Positions 55,215-64,000 of a DNA stretch of 64,000 bases are shown here, piece after piece. Source of the stretch: Methanobacterium_B sp963825335 (GTDB lineage Archaea; Methanobacteriota; Methanobacteria; Methanobacteriales; Methanobacteriaceae). The position numbers were made by a program, and so were the translations under genes. Positions within the stretch are counted from its first letter, which is position 1; the number at the start of each line of letters is the position of its first letter. The notes under the pieces are model-generated. The model was not told where the DNA came from. It searched no databases and saw only the letters and a program-made list of their open reading frames with translations. Location: NCBI GenBank assembly GCA_963825335.1, contig CAWGSP010000002.1, positions 124,001-188,000 of the forward strand, written 5' to 3'.

Positions 55215-55910
55215 ATGATATACATATGTTTAGACGATACAGATAACCTAGAATCGAGAGGGACAGGTAAACTATCCCGTACAATAGCCAAAAAACTTTC
55301 TAATGATTATTTTGTTTATGGTGTCACTCGTCATCAGCTATACAAACATCCGGATATTCCTTACACATCTCATAATACCTGTTCTGTGATACACATCGAT
55401 AATGTTGGAATAGAATACATAGACGAACTATTCGAAGTTGTGAAATATGAAATGTTAGACGATTTTATTGAAGGAAGCGACCCGGGACTTGCAGTTGCAT
55501 ATGAGACCCAGATAACACCGGCACTAGCAGCTTTTGGTAACGATGCCAAATGCACCATCCTAAACCAAGAAAAAGCAAGAAATTTAGCCGATAATCTCAA
55601 CATAAGACTCGAAGGATTAGGAGGTACAGAAGATGGAGTAATAGGTGCAATGGCAGGTATTGGATTGGCTTGGGCTAAAAATGACGGAAGGTTTCTGTTG
55701 GTAAAAAATAATAGTCTCAAAGGTTCAAATAATGTTGAAGATATCTTAAATGCAGGTGTAGATGCGGTTTACACCCTTGATGGACGTTTAGTCACCCAAG
55801 GATTGGTTGAAAACGACAGCAATCTGACTAAACCTTGTCCAGTAAATGGTAAGGTAATTCTCTTTGTTGAAGAGCGAGACGGTAAATTAATGGCTGTAAA
55901 TCGGGGTTAA
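55215..55910 (+). CDS. TiaS-like DDTD-domain protein
   Basis: 231 residues. The start IYICLDDTDNLESRGTGKLS resembles the DDTD motif domain of the archaeal tRNA-Ile2 agmatinylcytidine synthase TiaS, and GLGGTEDGVIGAMAGIGLA is another conserved block. It is much shorter than TiaS and lacks its OB-fold and zinc domains, so it is not the tRNA enzyme itself. It follows hdrA by 55 bases with GGTGAT before the ATG, so it may belong to the hdr operon. Function unknown; nucleotide-dependent chemistry is a guess from the fold. Confidence 0.7.
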   Translation: MIYICLDDTDNLESRGTGKLSRTIAKKLSNDYFVYGVTRHQLYKHPDIPYTSHNTCSVIHIDNVGIEYIDELFEVVKYEMLDDFIEGSDPGLAVAYETQITPALAAFGNDAKCTILNQEKARNLADNLNIRLEGLGGTEDGVIGAMAGIGLAWAKNDGRFLLVKNNSLKGSNNVEDILNAGVDAVYTLDGRLVTQGLVENDSNLTKPCPVNGKVILFVEERDGKLMAVNRG

Positions 55911-56271
55911 AATTTTTTTTTTAAAATAATTTTCTAAAAATTTCATTAAACCATTAAACAAAAATTACTAATTTTTTACTAGATATCATTCGAAAATCAA
56001 AACAAATAATCTCGATCCCACAATCTCCACTCGTTTAAGTAACACGATTAGATTAAATTTTGATTAATGCTTATTTTTTGAACTATTTTTATATTTCAAT
56101 ATTTATTAATCCCTAACACGTATTTATTTACTTATTTTAGGCGATCATTATCCCATTATTTTTAAGCGATATGTATTTATATGTTTTTGGTATATTTTAT
56201 GGTTATAGATCATTTTATAATGGGATCTATAGATATTGACGTGATTTAAAAAAGGTATAAAGGAGGTTTAT
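55911..56271. other. Upstream region of the first giant surface protein
   Basis: About 360 bases. T-rich end of the preceding operon (55915-55925), then promoter CGATATGTATTTAT at 56167-56180. No ORF. Confidence 0.5.
56167..56180 (+). promoter_or_regulatory. Promoter element CGATATGTATTTAT
   Basis: 105 bases before the ATG at 56272. See also 51157 and 61367. TTTATATG continues the TATA region. Confidence 0.5.
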
Positions 56272-59200
56272 ATGTTTAGGAATAGGAGAATTTCTGTTTT
56301 GCTCATGATTTTCGCTTTAATTTTTTGTTTTTCCATAGCGGGATCAGCGAGTGCTGTTAGTGTGCCTGTTGCCAATTTCACAAGTAATGTAACGAACGGC
56401 AGCGCGCCATTGACAGTTCAATATACTGACACTTCTGCTGGTAGTCCTACCAGTTGGAATTGGAATTTCGGCGATGGTCAGTCGTCAACAGTAGAAAACC
56501 CAACACACACATACAGTGAAGTTGGAAATTATAATGTTACATTAAATGTAACCAACAGTGCTGGAAGCAGCAGCCTGACACAAAATAACTACGTCAGCAC
56601 GGGCTCCAGTGTGATAACAAACAATAATGGTATCGATATTTATGTTGCTAACTCAGCCGGTGTCAAATACAACATGCCCAACGGTGTGACAACAGCAGCA
56701 CAATATAATGGTGTATATCCATACGTACCTAACACCTACTACATTGCAGAAGGTGGGGGTGGAACCAATCCGATACAGTTATCAACCGATCCAACCAACA
56801 AAGTTGGTCAGTTTACAACAACAACCAACCAGACTGGGACATTCTATGTGGTGTTCAGTGGTGGTATCGGGCATTTGGACGATGGAATACTAATGTTAGC
56901 TGTTAACGGTACATTACCATCTGATTTCAGTGTCACACTGCAATCAAGCGGATACACATACACACTACCTGCACCAGCTATAACCAATCCGAGCACATCG
57001 TCATTAACCAACATTACCTATGTGAATGATGCTTTGAATGAAACATTCAATTCGAGTGATTTTATTTATGGTACGCAAAGTTGGAAACCGGCAAACACTG
57101 CAAATTATCCCATCTTTAATGGGGAGAACATGACCAGTGCCTCAAGCCAGTTCCATTTGATGTTCATAGACCTGGATGTGGGTGGATTTGTGACCAATGC
57201 GATCGCAAATGAGATCAACGATGGTTCAATAACAGTACACTACACCTTCAACAACTTGCCATCAACGTCATTTGCATCGTTCGGTGCATATGGATGGTTC
57301 AGTGCATGTAACTGGGGAACAGGAATACCACAGTACAGTAACAGTGCACAAGACGGATTCAATGTAGAAGGAGTACAGACAACAAGCATACCTATTGCAA
57401 ACTTTACAGCTACCCCAAACACAGAAAGTGTTCCATTAAATGTGCAGTTCAACGATACAAGTAGTAATAACCCTACTAGCTGGTACTGGACCTTTGGTGA
57501 TGGGGGAAGCAGTACACAACAAAACCCAACATATACCTATGGCACACCAGGAACTTATACAGTATCACTTACAGCGGGTAATAGTGCAGGTAATAATACA
57601 ATGACCAGCCAGATAACTGTTAACTATCCGGCACCAGTTGCAAATTTCACAGAAAACACAACCAATGGTACAGCACCATTAAATGTGCAGTTTACAGACA
57701 CATCTATCGGTAATGTAACTAGTTATTATTGGACTTTTGGTGATAATGGAACGAGCACATTGCAAAATCCATCATACACCTATCAAACACCGGGAACCTA
57801 CACAGTTACTGAAACTGTAACAGGACCCGGCGGAAACAACACAGCAACACAAACAAATCTAATCACTGTCTTTAACAGCTCACCACCAAATGTAACAGCA
57901 ACGCCCGGTAGCGGAACTTATAATAGCACCCAAAATGTAGTTTTAACAAGTGATCAACCAGGAAGTACTATATACTATACGACCGATGGATCAAATCCTG
58001 AAAATAGTCCTACGAGTGTTCCTTATTCTGCACCGATACCTATAAGCAGCACAACAGATCTGCAGTTTGCTGCTGTAAATCAAGGCGGGGTATGGAGTAC
58101 ACGATACAATAACACCTACACCATCTTACAACAAGTTGTTTATGTTTCACCAACCGGAAGTGACACAACAGGCACTGGTACAGCAGCTAACCCGTACGCA
58201 ACCATACAAAACGGTTTAAATAATTTAGCTGCAGGCGGAACACTAAACTTAATGCCCGGAACCTACACAGGAATAGGTAACAGTGCAATAACCATAGTAC
58301 AAAACGTAAATATAATAGGAGAAAATCAAAACAATACACTAATAAACGCAGCAAACTCCAACAACATATTTAACATTAATACTGGAGTAAACGTTACAAT
58401 TGCAAATCTAAATCTCGAAAATGGGACAGCTTCATCTTTAGGTGGTTCCATCTACTGTAATTATGGTAGTTTAACCATCACAAACTGTACTTTCACGGGT
58501 AATATAGCAGGTCAGAATGGTGGAGCAGTTTACAGTACCAACAACTATCTTGTTGTAAATAACTGTAGTTTCGTAAATAACTCACCATCAACACATGATA
58601 ATGGAATGGCCATCTACACAAGCCGCGCAACTGTAATTGTGAATAATTGTAATTTCACTAACAACAAATGTTACGGCGGTAGTGGGAGTACATTAACGTG
58701 TTACTACTCTGTTAGCGTTACTGTAACTAATTGTACGTTCACAAACAGCACCAATGCTACTGCTATCTACATTTACTCATACAATACAACAAAAACCAGT
58801 ACATTAATAAATGTGAATAACTGTACATTCACCAACAACTCGGGTCCTTCTAATACTTCTCCCGGTGCAATCTACGACTACAATGTGGTTATGAATGTAA
58901 GTAACTGTGCTTTCATCAATAACGTAGCATTGGAATATGGAGGTGCTATATATAATTCTTATGGCCTTATGAACGTTACAAATTGTACTTTTATAGGGAA
59001 TAATCAAACAAGTACATCATCTAGCAGTTATGGTGGTGGTGCTATTTCCATCTCTACTACTTCAAGTACATCTGGAATGAACATCAATAATTGTAGTTTT
59101 ATAAACAACACAGGAAACAGTGGTGGTGCTATTTTTGATTCATATGGTACTTTTGCTGGTGTTGTTAATAATTGTACTTTTATAAACAACACAGCAAATA

Positions 59201-61233
59201 ATGGTGGTGCTATCTATGATAAAGTTAGTAATTTCATTGTAAATTACAGTTCCTTTGTAAATAACACTGCAACAACCAGTGGCAATATTATTTACAGTTC
59301 TAGTTCTGTAAATGCAGAAAACAACTGGTGGGGATCTAATAATAGTCCTGCAAGCCAGATCATTGGTACTGTTGATTATAGCAACTGGTTGTACATGACT
59401 GAAACAATAAATCAAACTAGCATTGTCAATGGTAGCACTGCTACTGTTACAGTAAGCTTCAACAACATCTGGAATGGAACTAATGTAGTCAGTATTAACC
59501 CTGCAAATGGCAATATTCCGGATGGTACAGCTGTTAATTTCAGCAGTATATTAGGAACTTTCAATCCAACAACAACAGTCACTACAAGTGGTATAGCAAC
59601 AACAACATTCACAGCAACAAACATAGGCTCAGACTTTATCAACGCAACAACCAACAACCAAACAGTTTCAGCAGGAACAACAGTCTATATACCAATACCA
59701 ACAGCAAATTTCACAGCAAACACAACCAGTGGAGCAGATCCACTAAATGTTCAGTTCACAGACACATCGTCCAACAACCCAACTTCATGGTTATGGAACT
59801 TCGGTGATGGAGGAAGCAGCACACTACAAAACCCAACATACACCTACACCACACCGGGAAAATACACAGTCAGCTTAACAGCAACCAACAGTTATGGTAA
59901 CAACACAATAACCATGAACAACCTGATTAACGTAATAGGACCTGTCATAGATACAACAACGGGTTTAAGCTACAACAACATAACATCAGCGGTCAACGAC
60001 ATAAACACGAACAACGGCGACACTATAACAGTGGCTGCCGGTAACTACACAGAAAATGTTGTATTGAACAAAACTTTAACTTTAGAAGCACTTGGAGTAG
60101 TTAATGTAAATCCGTTAGGCGCTACACAACCTGTTTTCACAATAAACAGTAATGGGTGTACAATTGAAGGGTTCAACATCAGTGGAAGTGACGACAGTGG
60201 CATCTACGTCAATAACGCAACAGGAAACACCATAACCAACAACACAATCCTCGGTAACGGAACAATGACATGGGGAATCTGTATACTAAACAGTAACGGA
60301 ACCAACAGTATCACGAACAACGTTGTAAACAATTGTACAGAGGGAATCAACCTTTACAATGTAGACGGAGCAACCATAACCAACAACGCAGCCACAGACA
60401 ATGAATACGATGGAATAGCACTAACAAATTCAAATGACAACACAATAACCAACAACAACGGAACAACACAAAATGTGAGCGGAATAAGATTAAACAGCTC
60501 AAACGACAACACAGTCGCAAACAACAACCTAACTGGAAATATCTGGACCAGTATAAGCCTGGTAACGAGTCAGTTCAACCAGATCACCAACAACACAGCA
60601 TCCAATGACCAGGAGGGTATGTACCTCTACTCCAGTGACAACAACACAATAACAGGTAACACAGCAAACAACAACACATGGGACGGAATAGCAGTAGCAA
60701 ACTCCAACAACAATACAATACAGAACAACGACAACGTAACCAACAACAACAGTGGAATAAGGATAATAGGAACCTCAAGTGGTAACCACGTCTTAAACAA
60801 CGTGGTTACAGGTAATGTTTGGGCAGACATGAGCCTAGACACCGCAGGTAACACCACCATCAGTGGCAACACCTTCACCAACTCTGAAGAGGGAATATTC
60901 ATCTACAACTCCAACGGTAACACATTAACGAACAACACCATGAACAACGATATCTGGGACGGTATATACATCGGAAACTCTGATAACAACACCTTAACCA
61001 GTAACAGCATGAGCAACGGTGGCTATGGGGTTCGTATACAGGGAAGTACAGGTAACAGCATAATTGCCAATAACTTTGTAAACAACTATGACCAGGCCTA
61101 CGACAACGGCAGTAACGAAACATGGAACAACAGCACAACAGGAAACTACTACAACGACTGGAACAGCACCAACCCAAGACCGGTTGACGGCGGATCAAAC
61201 ATAGACCAATATCCAACAACCACAACAAACTAG
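56272..61233 (+). CDS. Giant secreted PKD/beta-helix surface protein
   Basis: 1653 residues, ATG after AAAGGAGGTT. Signal peptide about 1-28. Then PKD domain 1 (about 30-110, WNWNFGDGQSST), a DUF3344-like domain (about 118-370), PKD 2 (about 375-455) and 3 (about 460-540), a chitobiase C-terminal-like domain (about 545-620, TIYYTTDGSNPENS), a first parallel beta-helix of NCTFTNN-type coils (about 622-1025), an Ig-like domain (1040-1140), PKD 4 (1145-1220) and a second NosD-like beta-helix with NTITNN repeats (about 1225-1640). No anchor at the C-terminus. Probably an adhesin or wall-coating protein. The last third is nearly duplicated in the next gene. Confidence 0.92.
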   Translation: MFRNRRISVLLMIFALIFCFSIAGSASAVSVPVANFTSNVTNGSAPLTVQYTDTSAGSPTSWNWNFGDGQSSTVENPTHTYSEVGNYNVTLNVTNSAGSSSLTQNNYVSTGSSVITNNNGIDIYVANSAGVKYNMPNGVTTAAQYNGVYPYVPNTYYIAEGGGGTNPIQLSTDPTNKVGQFTTTTNQTGTFYVVFSGGIGHLDDGILMLAVNGTLPSDFSVTLQSSGYTYTLPAPAITNPSTSSLTNITYVNDALNETFNSSDFIYGTQSWKPANTANYPIFNGENMTSASSQFHLMFIDLDVGGFVTNAIANEINDGSITVHYTFNNLPSTSFASFGAYGWFSACNWGTGIPQYSNSAQDGFNVEGVQTTSIPIANFTATPNTESVPLNVQFNDTSSNNPTSWYWTFGDGGSSTQQNPTYTYGTPGTYTVSLTAGNSAGNNTMTSQITVNYPAPVANFTENTTNGTAPLNVQFTDTSIGNVTSYYWTFGDNGTSTLQNPSYTYQTPGTYTVTETVTGPGGNNTATQTNLITVFNSSPPNVTATPGSGTYNSTQNVVLTSDQPGSTIYYTTDGSNPENSPTSVPYSAPIPISSTTDLQFAAVNQGGVWSTRYNNTYTILQQVVYVSPTGSDTTGTGTAANPYATIQNGLNNLAAGGTLNLMPGTYTGIGNSAITIVQNVNIIGENQNNTLINAANSNNIFNINTGVNVTIANLNLENGTASSLGGSIYCNYGSLTITNCTFTGNIAGQNGGAVYSTNNYLVVNNCSFVNNSPSTHDNGMAIYTSRATVIVNNCNFTNNKCYGGSGSTLTCYYSVSVTVTNCTFTNSTNATAIYIYSYNTTKTSTLINVNNCTFTNNSGPSNTSPGAIYDYNVVMNVSNCAFINNVALEYGGAIYNSYGLMNVTNCTFIGNNQTSTSSSSYGGGAISISTTSSTSGMNINNCSFINNTGNSGGAIFDSYGTFAGVVNNCTFINNTANNGGAIYDKVSNFIVNYSSFVNNTATTSGNIIYSSSSVNAENNWWGSNNSPASQIIGTVDYSNWLYMTETINQTSIVNGSTATVTVSFNNIWNGTNVVSINPANGNIPDGTAVNFSSILGTFNPTTTVTTSGIATTTFTATNIGSDFINATTNNQTVSAGTTVYIPIPTANFTANTTSGADPLNVQFTDTSSNNPTSWLWNFGDGGSSTLQNPTYTYTTPGKYTVSLTATNSYGNNTITMNNLINVIGPVIDTTTGLSYNNITSAVNDINTNNGDTITVAAGNYTENVVLNKTLTLEALGVVNVNPLGATQPVFTINSNGCTIEGFNISGSDDSGIYVNNATGNTITNNTILGNGTMTWGICILNSNGTNSITNNVVNNCTEGINLYNVDGATITNNAATDNEYDGIALTNSNDNTITNNNGTTQNVSGIRLNSSNDNTVANNNLTGNIWTSISLVTSQFNQITNNTASNDQEGMYLYSSDNNTITGNTANNNTWDGIAVANSNNNTIQNNDNVTNNNSGIRIIGTSSGNHVLNNVVTGNVWADMSLDTAGNTTISGNTFTNSEEGIFIYNSNGNTLTNNTMNNDIWDGIYIGNSDNNTLTSNSMSNGGYGVRIQGSTGNSIIANNFVNNYDQAYDNGSNETWNNSTTGNYYNDWNSTNPRPVDGGSNIDQYPTTTTN
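60000..61050 (+). repeat. Long direct repeat shared with the downstream surface-protein gene, copy 1
   Basis: About 1 kb encoding the NosD-like helix. The second copy runs from about 62945 to the window end. Blocks of near identity include the coils ending in TSDQEGMYLY-like and SNGNTLTNNTMNN-like residues. Confidence 0.8.
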
Positions 61234-61366
61234 AAACAGGGTAATTTTACCCTCAACTCTTCTTTTTTTATTTTTTTAACTTGTTTTTCAATCTAATTTG
61301 TTCATAAAAAAAAATTTCACAGTAATTTGGATTCATTTGATTAATTTTTGCAGCTCGTACAAAAAT

Positions 61367-61380
61367 CGATATGTATAAAT
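61367..61380 (+). promoter_or_regulatory. Promoter element CGATATGTATAAAT
   Basis: 95 bases before the proposed ATA start at 61462, matching the distances at 51157 and 56167. Same CGATATGTAT core. Confidence 0.5.
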
Positions 61381-61461
61381 ATTCACCTATATCATTCTAT
61401 ATTAAGGATTTTGCTAAATATTTTATAAAAATTAACAGATAAAAATGGAGGGGGAGGTAAA

Positions 61462-64000
61462 ATAGGAATAAATAATAAATTATTTATTGTAATAATGATT
61501 TGTACATTTACACTTTGTATTTCTGCAATAGGAAATGCTAGTGCAGCTAATACTAATTTAACGAGCAATACAACTAATAATGATATTAACACGAGTAGCA
61601 GTTTCACTCCTACTGGTCAATCAAATTACACAGGCCCACAAACCAACACAACTGAGTGGACTTATAACATAGGCACATCAAGTATAGGCGATTTAAGTTC
61701 CCCTGTAGTCGGTAATGACGGAACAGTTTATGTTGGGGGGACACTGGGAAATGAGTATTATATTTGTGCAGTGAGTCCAAATGGTAATTTAAAATGGAAA
61801 TATTATACAAACACCTCAGTTTCAGGGTCAACAATAGATTCTAATGGAATTATATATGTTACAACTCATTCAGGAATTATATATGCATTAAATCCTAATG
61901 GAACACTAATATGGAACGATACCATAGGAAATAATGGAACAGAACAGTATATAAACTTATATTCAGCACCTGTTTTGGGTAATAATGGAACTTTATACTT
62001 TTCAACATATAACAACTGGAATCTTTATGCAGTAAACTCTACCAATGGAGCAATAGAATGGGAATATTATACCAGTAATTCTGCAACATCTCCTGTTATT
62101 GGTCCCGATGGTACCATATATGTCACAAATATTTTTGGTGAATTATATGCAGTAAGTCCTAATGGGACTTTAGAATGGGATTATAATTCAGGTGCACACA
62201 CACGATTTGCAGCTCCGAGTGTAGGATCTGATGGAACAATCTATGCAGGAAATACAAACGGGAATCTATACGCCTTAAACCCAGATGGAACATTAAAATG
62301 GACTTATACAACCAATGGTTCTATTTGGAGCGATGTTAGTATAAGCAGCTCAAACGGAACCATCTACTTTGGAACAGATAATGGTGCAGATTTATATGCT
62401 TTAAATCCAGATGGAACACTAAATTGGACATATTCAACAGGTAATAACCGTGTATGTACTATTGGAGCCGATGGAATAATTTATACAGTGACCCATGACA
62501 GTCCGAATGATTTAGTTTATGCAATGAATCCAAATGGAACCGTATTATGGAGTTATTTGATAGGGCAAATTATCAACGGTAATTTTATCTGTTTAGGAAA
62601 TGAAACACTCTATCTATCAAGTGCTAAGGGATTATTGTATGCATTTAAGGATCCAGTTCCTCAGGCAAACTTCACAACCATTACTAACAGCTCCATACCA
62701 CTAACCCTTCAATTTAACGATGCTTCTACAGGAACACCAACCAATTGGAGTTGGAATTTTGGTGATGGAACAACATCTACCAGTGAAAATCCATCTCATA
62801 CCTACAGCAACGGCGGGACTTACACAGTAAATTTAACAGTTAGTAATGGATCAGGTAACAGTACATATTCCGGAAATATATGTTTTGGTCCGGTTACCAA
62901 CACACGAACAAACCTAACTTACAGCACCATTCAATCAGCAATAGATGACACTAACACCAACAACGGTGACACCATAACAGTAGCTGCAGGTAACTACACA
63001 GAAAATGTGAATGTATATAAAAGTGTAACAATAGAAGCACTTGGTTTGGTTAATGTGAATCCATTAGACCCTACACAACCAATATTCACAATAAACAGCA
63101 ATGGATCCACAATTGAAGGATTTAATATAAGTGGAAGCTACAATAGTGGGATATACATCAACAACACCACAGGAAACACCATAACCAACGACACAATCCT
63201 CGGAAACGGTACAATGACATGGGGAATCTGTGTAATAAACAGTAACGGAACCAACAACATCGACAACAACATCGTAAACAACTGTACAGAAGGTATCAAC
63301 CTCTACAATGTAGATGGAGCAACAATAACCAACAACACAGCCACAGACAACGAATACGATGGAATAGCTTTGACATTGTCAAGTAACAACAATATAACCG
63401 GAAACAACGGCACTACACAAAATGTGAGTGGGATAAGATTGATCGATGACTCGGACAACAATACTATTTCAAACAATGATTTAACAGGAAATATCTGGAC
63501 CAGTATAAGCCTTGTAACCAGTCAGTTCAACTTAATTACGAACAACACAGCATCCAGTGACCAGGAAGGTATGTACCTCTACACCAGTGACAACAACACC
63601 GTCTCAGGTAACACTGCAGACAACAACACATGGGACGGAATAGCAGTAGCAAACTCCAACAACAACACAATACAGAACAATAACAATGTAACCAACAACA
63701 ACAGTGGAATAAGGATAATAGGTGCCTCAAGTGGTAACCAAGTCTTAAATAACATAGTATCTGGTAATGCTTGGGCAGACATGAGCCTAGATACAGCAGG
63801 TAACACCATCATCAGTGGCAACACCTTCACCAACACAGAAGAGGGTATCTTCATCTATAACTCCAACGGAAATACAGTAACGAACAACACCATGAACAAC
63901 GACACATGGGACGGAATATACATCGGAAACTCAGATAACAATACCATAAACCAGAACAGTATGAGCAACGGCGGCTACGGAGTACGAATACAGGGAAGTA
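61462..64000 (+). CDS. Second giant surface protein, PQQ-like propeller plus PKD and beta-helix; incomplete at window end
   Basis: At least 846 codons, open to the window edge. Signal peptide about 1-31 (ICTFTLCISAIGNASA). Then about eight short blades of a PQQ-like beta-propeller (each with ALNPNGTLxWxY or AVSPNGNLKW; about 55-395), one PKD domain (about 400-475, WSWNFGDGTTST), and a NosD-like beta-helix (480 onward) nearly the same as the C-terminal part of the gene upstream. Start: GGGGGAGGT at 61450-61458 is followed by ATA at 61462 in frame with the signal peptide. The first ATG (61495) would lie 36 bases after the site and remove the basic N-terminus. The AUA start is therefore proposed, not proven. 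Confidence 0.85.
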   Translation, partial: MGINNKLFIVIMICTFTLCISAIGNASAANTNLTSNTTNNDINTSSSFTPTGQSNYTGPQTNTTEWTYNIGTSSIGDLSSPVVGNDGTVYVGGTLGNEYYICAVSPNGNLKWKYYTNTSVSGSTIDSNGIIYVTTHSGIIYALNPNGTLIWNDTIGNNGTEQYINLYSAPVLGNNGTLYFSTYNNWNLYAVNSTNGAIEWEYYTSNSATSPVIGPDGTIYVTNIFGELYAVSPNGTLEWDYNSGAHTRFAAPSVGSDGTIYAGNTNGNLYALNPDGTLKWTYTTNGSIWSDVSISSSNGTIYFGTDNGADLYALNPDGTLNWTYSTGNNRVCTIGADGIIYTVTHDSPNDLVYAMNPNGTVLWSYLIGQIINGNFICLGNETLYLSSAKGLLYAFKDPVPQANFTTITNSSIPLTLQFNDASTGTPTNWSWNFGDGTTSTSENPSHTYSNGGTYTVNLTVSNGSGNSTYSGNICFGPVTNTRTNLTYSTIQSAIDDTNTNNGDTITVAAGNYTENVNVYKSVTIEALGLVNVNPLDPTQPIFTINSNGSTIEGFNISGSYNSGIYINNTTGNTITNDTILGNGTMTWGICVINSNGTNNIDNNIVNNCTEGINLYNVDGATITNNTATDNEYDGIALTLSSNNNITGNNGTTQNVSGIRLIDDSDNNTISNNDLTGNIWTSISLVTSQFNLITNNTASSDQEGMYLYTSDNNTVSGNTADNNTWDGIAVANSNNNTIQNNNNVTNNNSGIRIIGASSGNQVLNNIVSGNAWADMSLDTAGNTIISGNTFTNTEEGIFIYNSNGNTVTNNTMNNDTWDGIYIGNSDNNTINQNSMSNGGYGVRIQGS
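62945..64000 (+). repeat. Long direct repeat shared with the upstream surface-protein gene, copy 2
   Basis: Corresponds to 60000-61050. Similarity begins at the SAIDDTNTNNGDTI-like block and continues to the edge. Divergence is spread out with silent changes and blocks of identity, suggesting duplication followed by partial gene conversion. Confidence 0.8.

Noticed and set aside
55215..55910. Full tRNA-Ile2 agmatinylcytidine synthase TiaS
   Set aside because: Far too short and without the zinc-ribbon and OB-fold regions; only the DDTD-type domain is similar.
60584..61228. Reverse-strand Cys-rich frames opposite the NosD-like helix
   Set aside because: Shadows of Asn/Thr-rich coils in the real gene, as shown by equal frames opposite the second repeat copy.

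Overview
The window comes from a low-GC, AT-rich methanogenic archaeon of the Methanobacteriales, most likely Methanobacterium or a close relative. The evidence is the tail of an archaeal TFB, two TFE-type transcription factors, heterodisulfide reductase genes (hdrCBA), a tungstate/molybdate transporter with a ModE regulator, pseudomurein-binding repeats (the wall polymer is specific to Methanobacteriales and Methanopyrus), DUF4013 and DUF5518 membrane proteins, and large PKD/beta-helix surface proteins. I saw no rRNA, tRNA, CRISPR array or intact insertion sequence.

Layout. 1-6 kb: TFB tail, a broken esterase, a small membrane protein, then a secreted pseudomurein-binding transglutaminase-like protein with a PepSY-like partner. 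6-16 kb: Hsp20, an ABC1/UbiB kinase, DUF4013 protein, receiver/histidine-kinase hybrid, HEXXH protein, a second pseudomurein-binding transglutaminase-like protein and TFE. 16-29 kb: a very large PAS/GAF histidine kinase, a glycosidase-like protein, second TFE, a strong small-RNA candidate, an LEA-like/Hsp20 fusion, a membrane histidine kinase with a frameshift, and a response regulator lacking a normal start codon. Several decayed genes lie in this part. 29-44 kb: secreted transglutaminase-like protein, MacB-type ABC exporter pair, sortase-like protein, paired DUF4405-like membrane proteins beside an anchored SagB-type oxidoreductase, anchored trypsin-like protease, giant TPR protein with an aspartate 4-decarboxylase, CARDB surface protein and a nitroreductase. 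44-51 kb: wtpABC, modE and a MolA/BtuF-type binding protein. 51-56 kb: hdrC-hdrB-hdrA plus a TiaS-like gene. 56-64 kb: two giant surface proteins with near-duplicate C-terminal halves.

The most striking candidate system is post-transcriptional control of wall-active enzymes. Between 22957 and 23087 there is a three-hairpin RNA candidate ending in a 13-bp stem and nine T residues, preceded by a TATA box and four 10-bp iterated elements. The loop of its middle hairpin is perfectly complementary to the extended Shine-Dalgarno region of both pseudomurein-binding transglutaminase-like genes: 10 nt for the gene at 4.1 kb and 12 nt for the gene at 13.6 kb. Both genes also seem to start at AUU. The same 10-bp element recurs upstream of a third secreted Cys-His-Asp protein at 29.5 kb. 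A second notable system is an Hdr paralog whose HdrA carries a C-terminal MvhD-like domain with no cysteine left, and whose HdrB has lost ligands in its first cysteine-rich motif.
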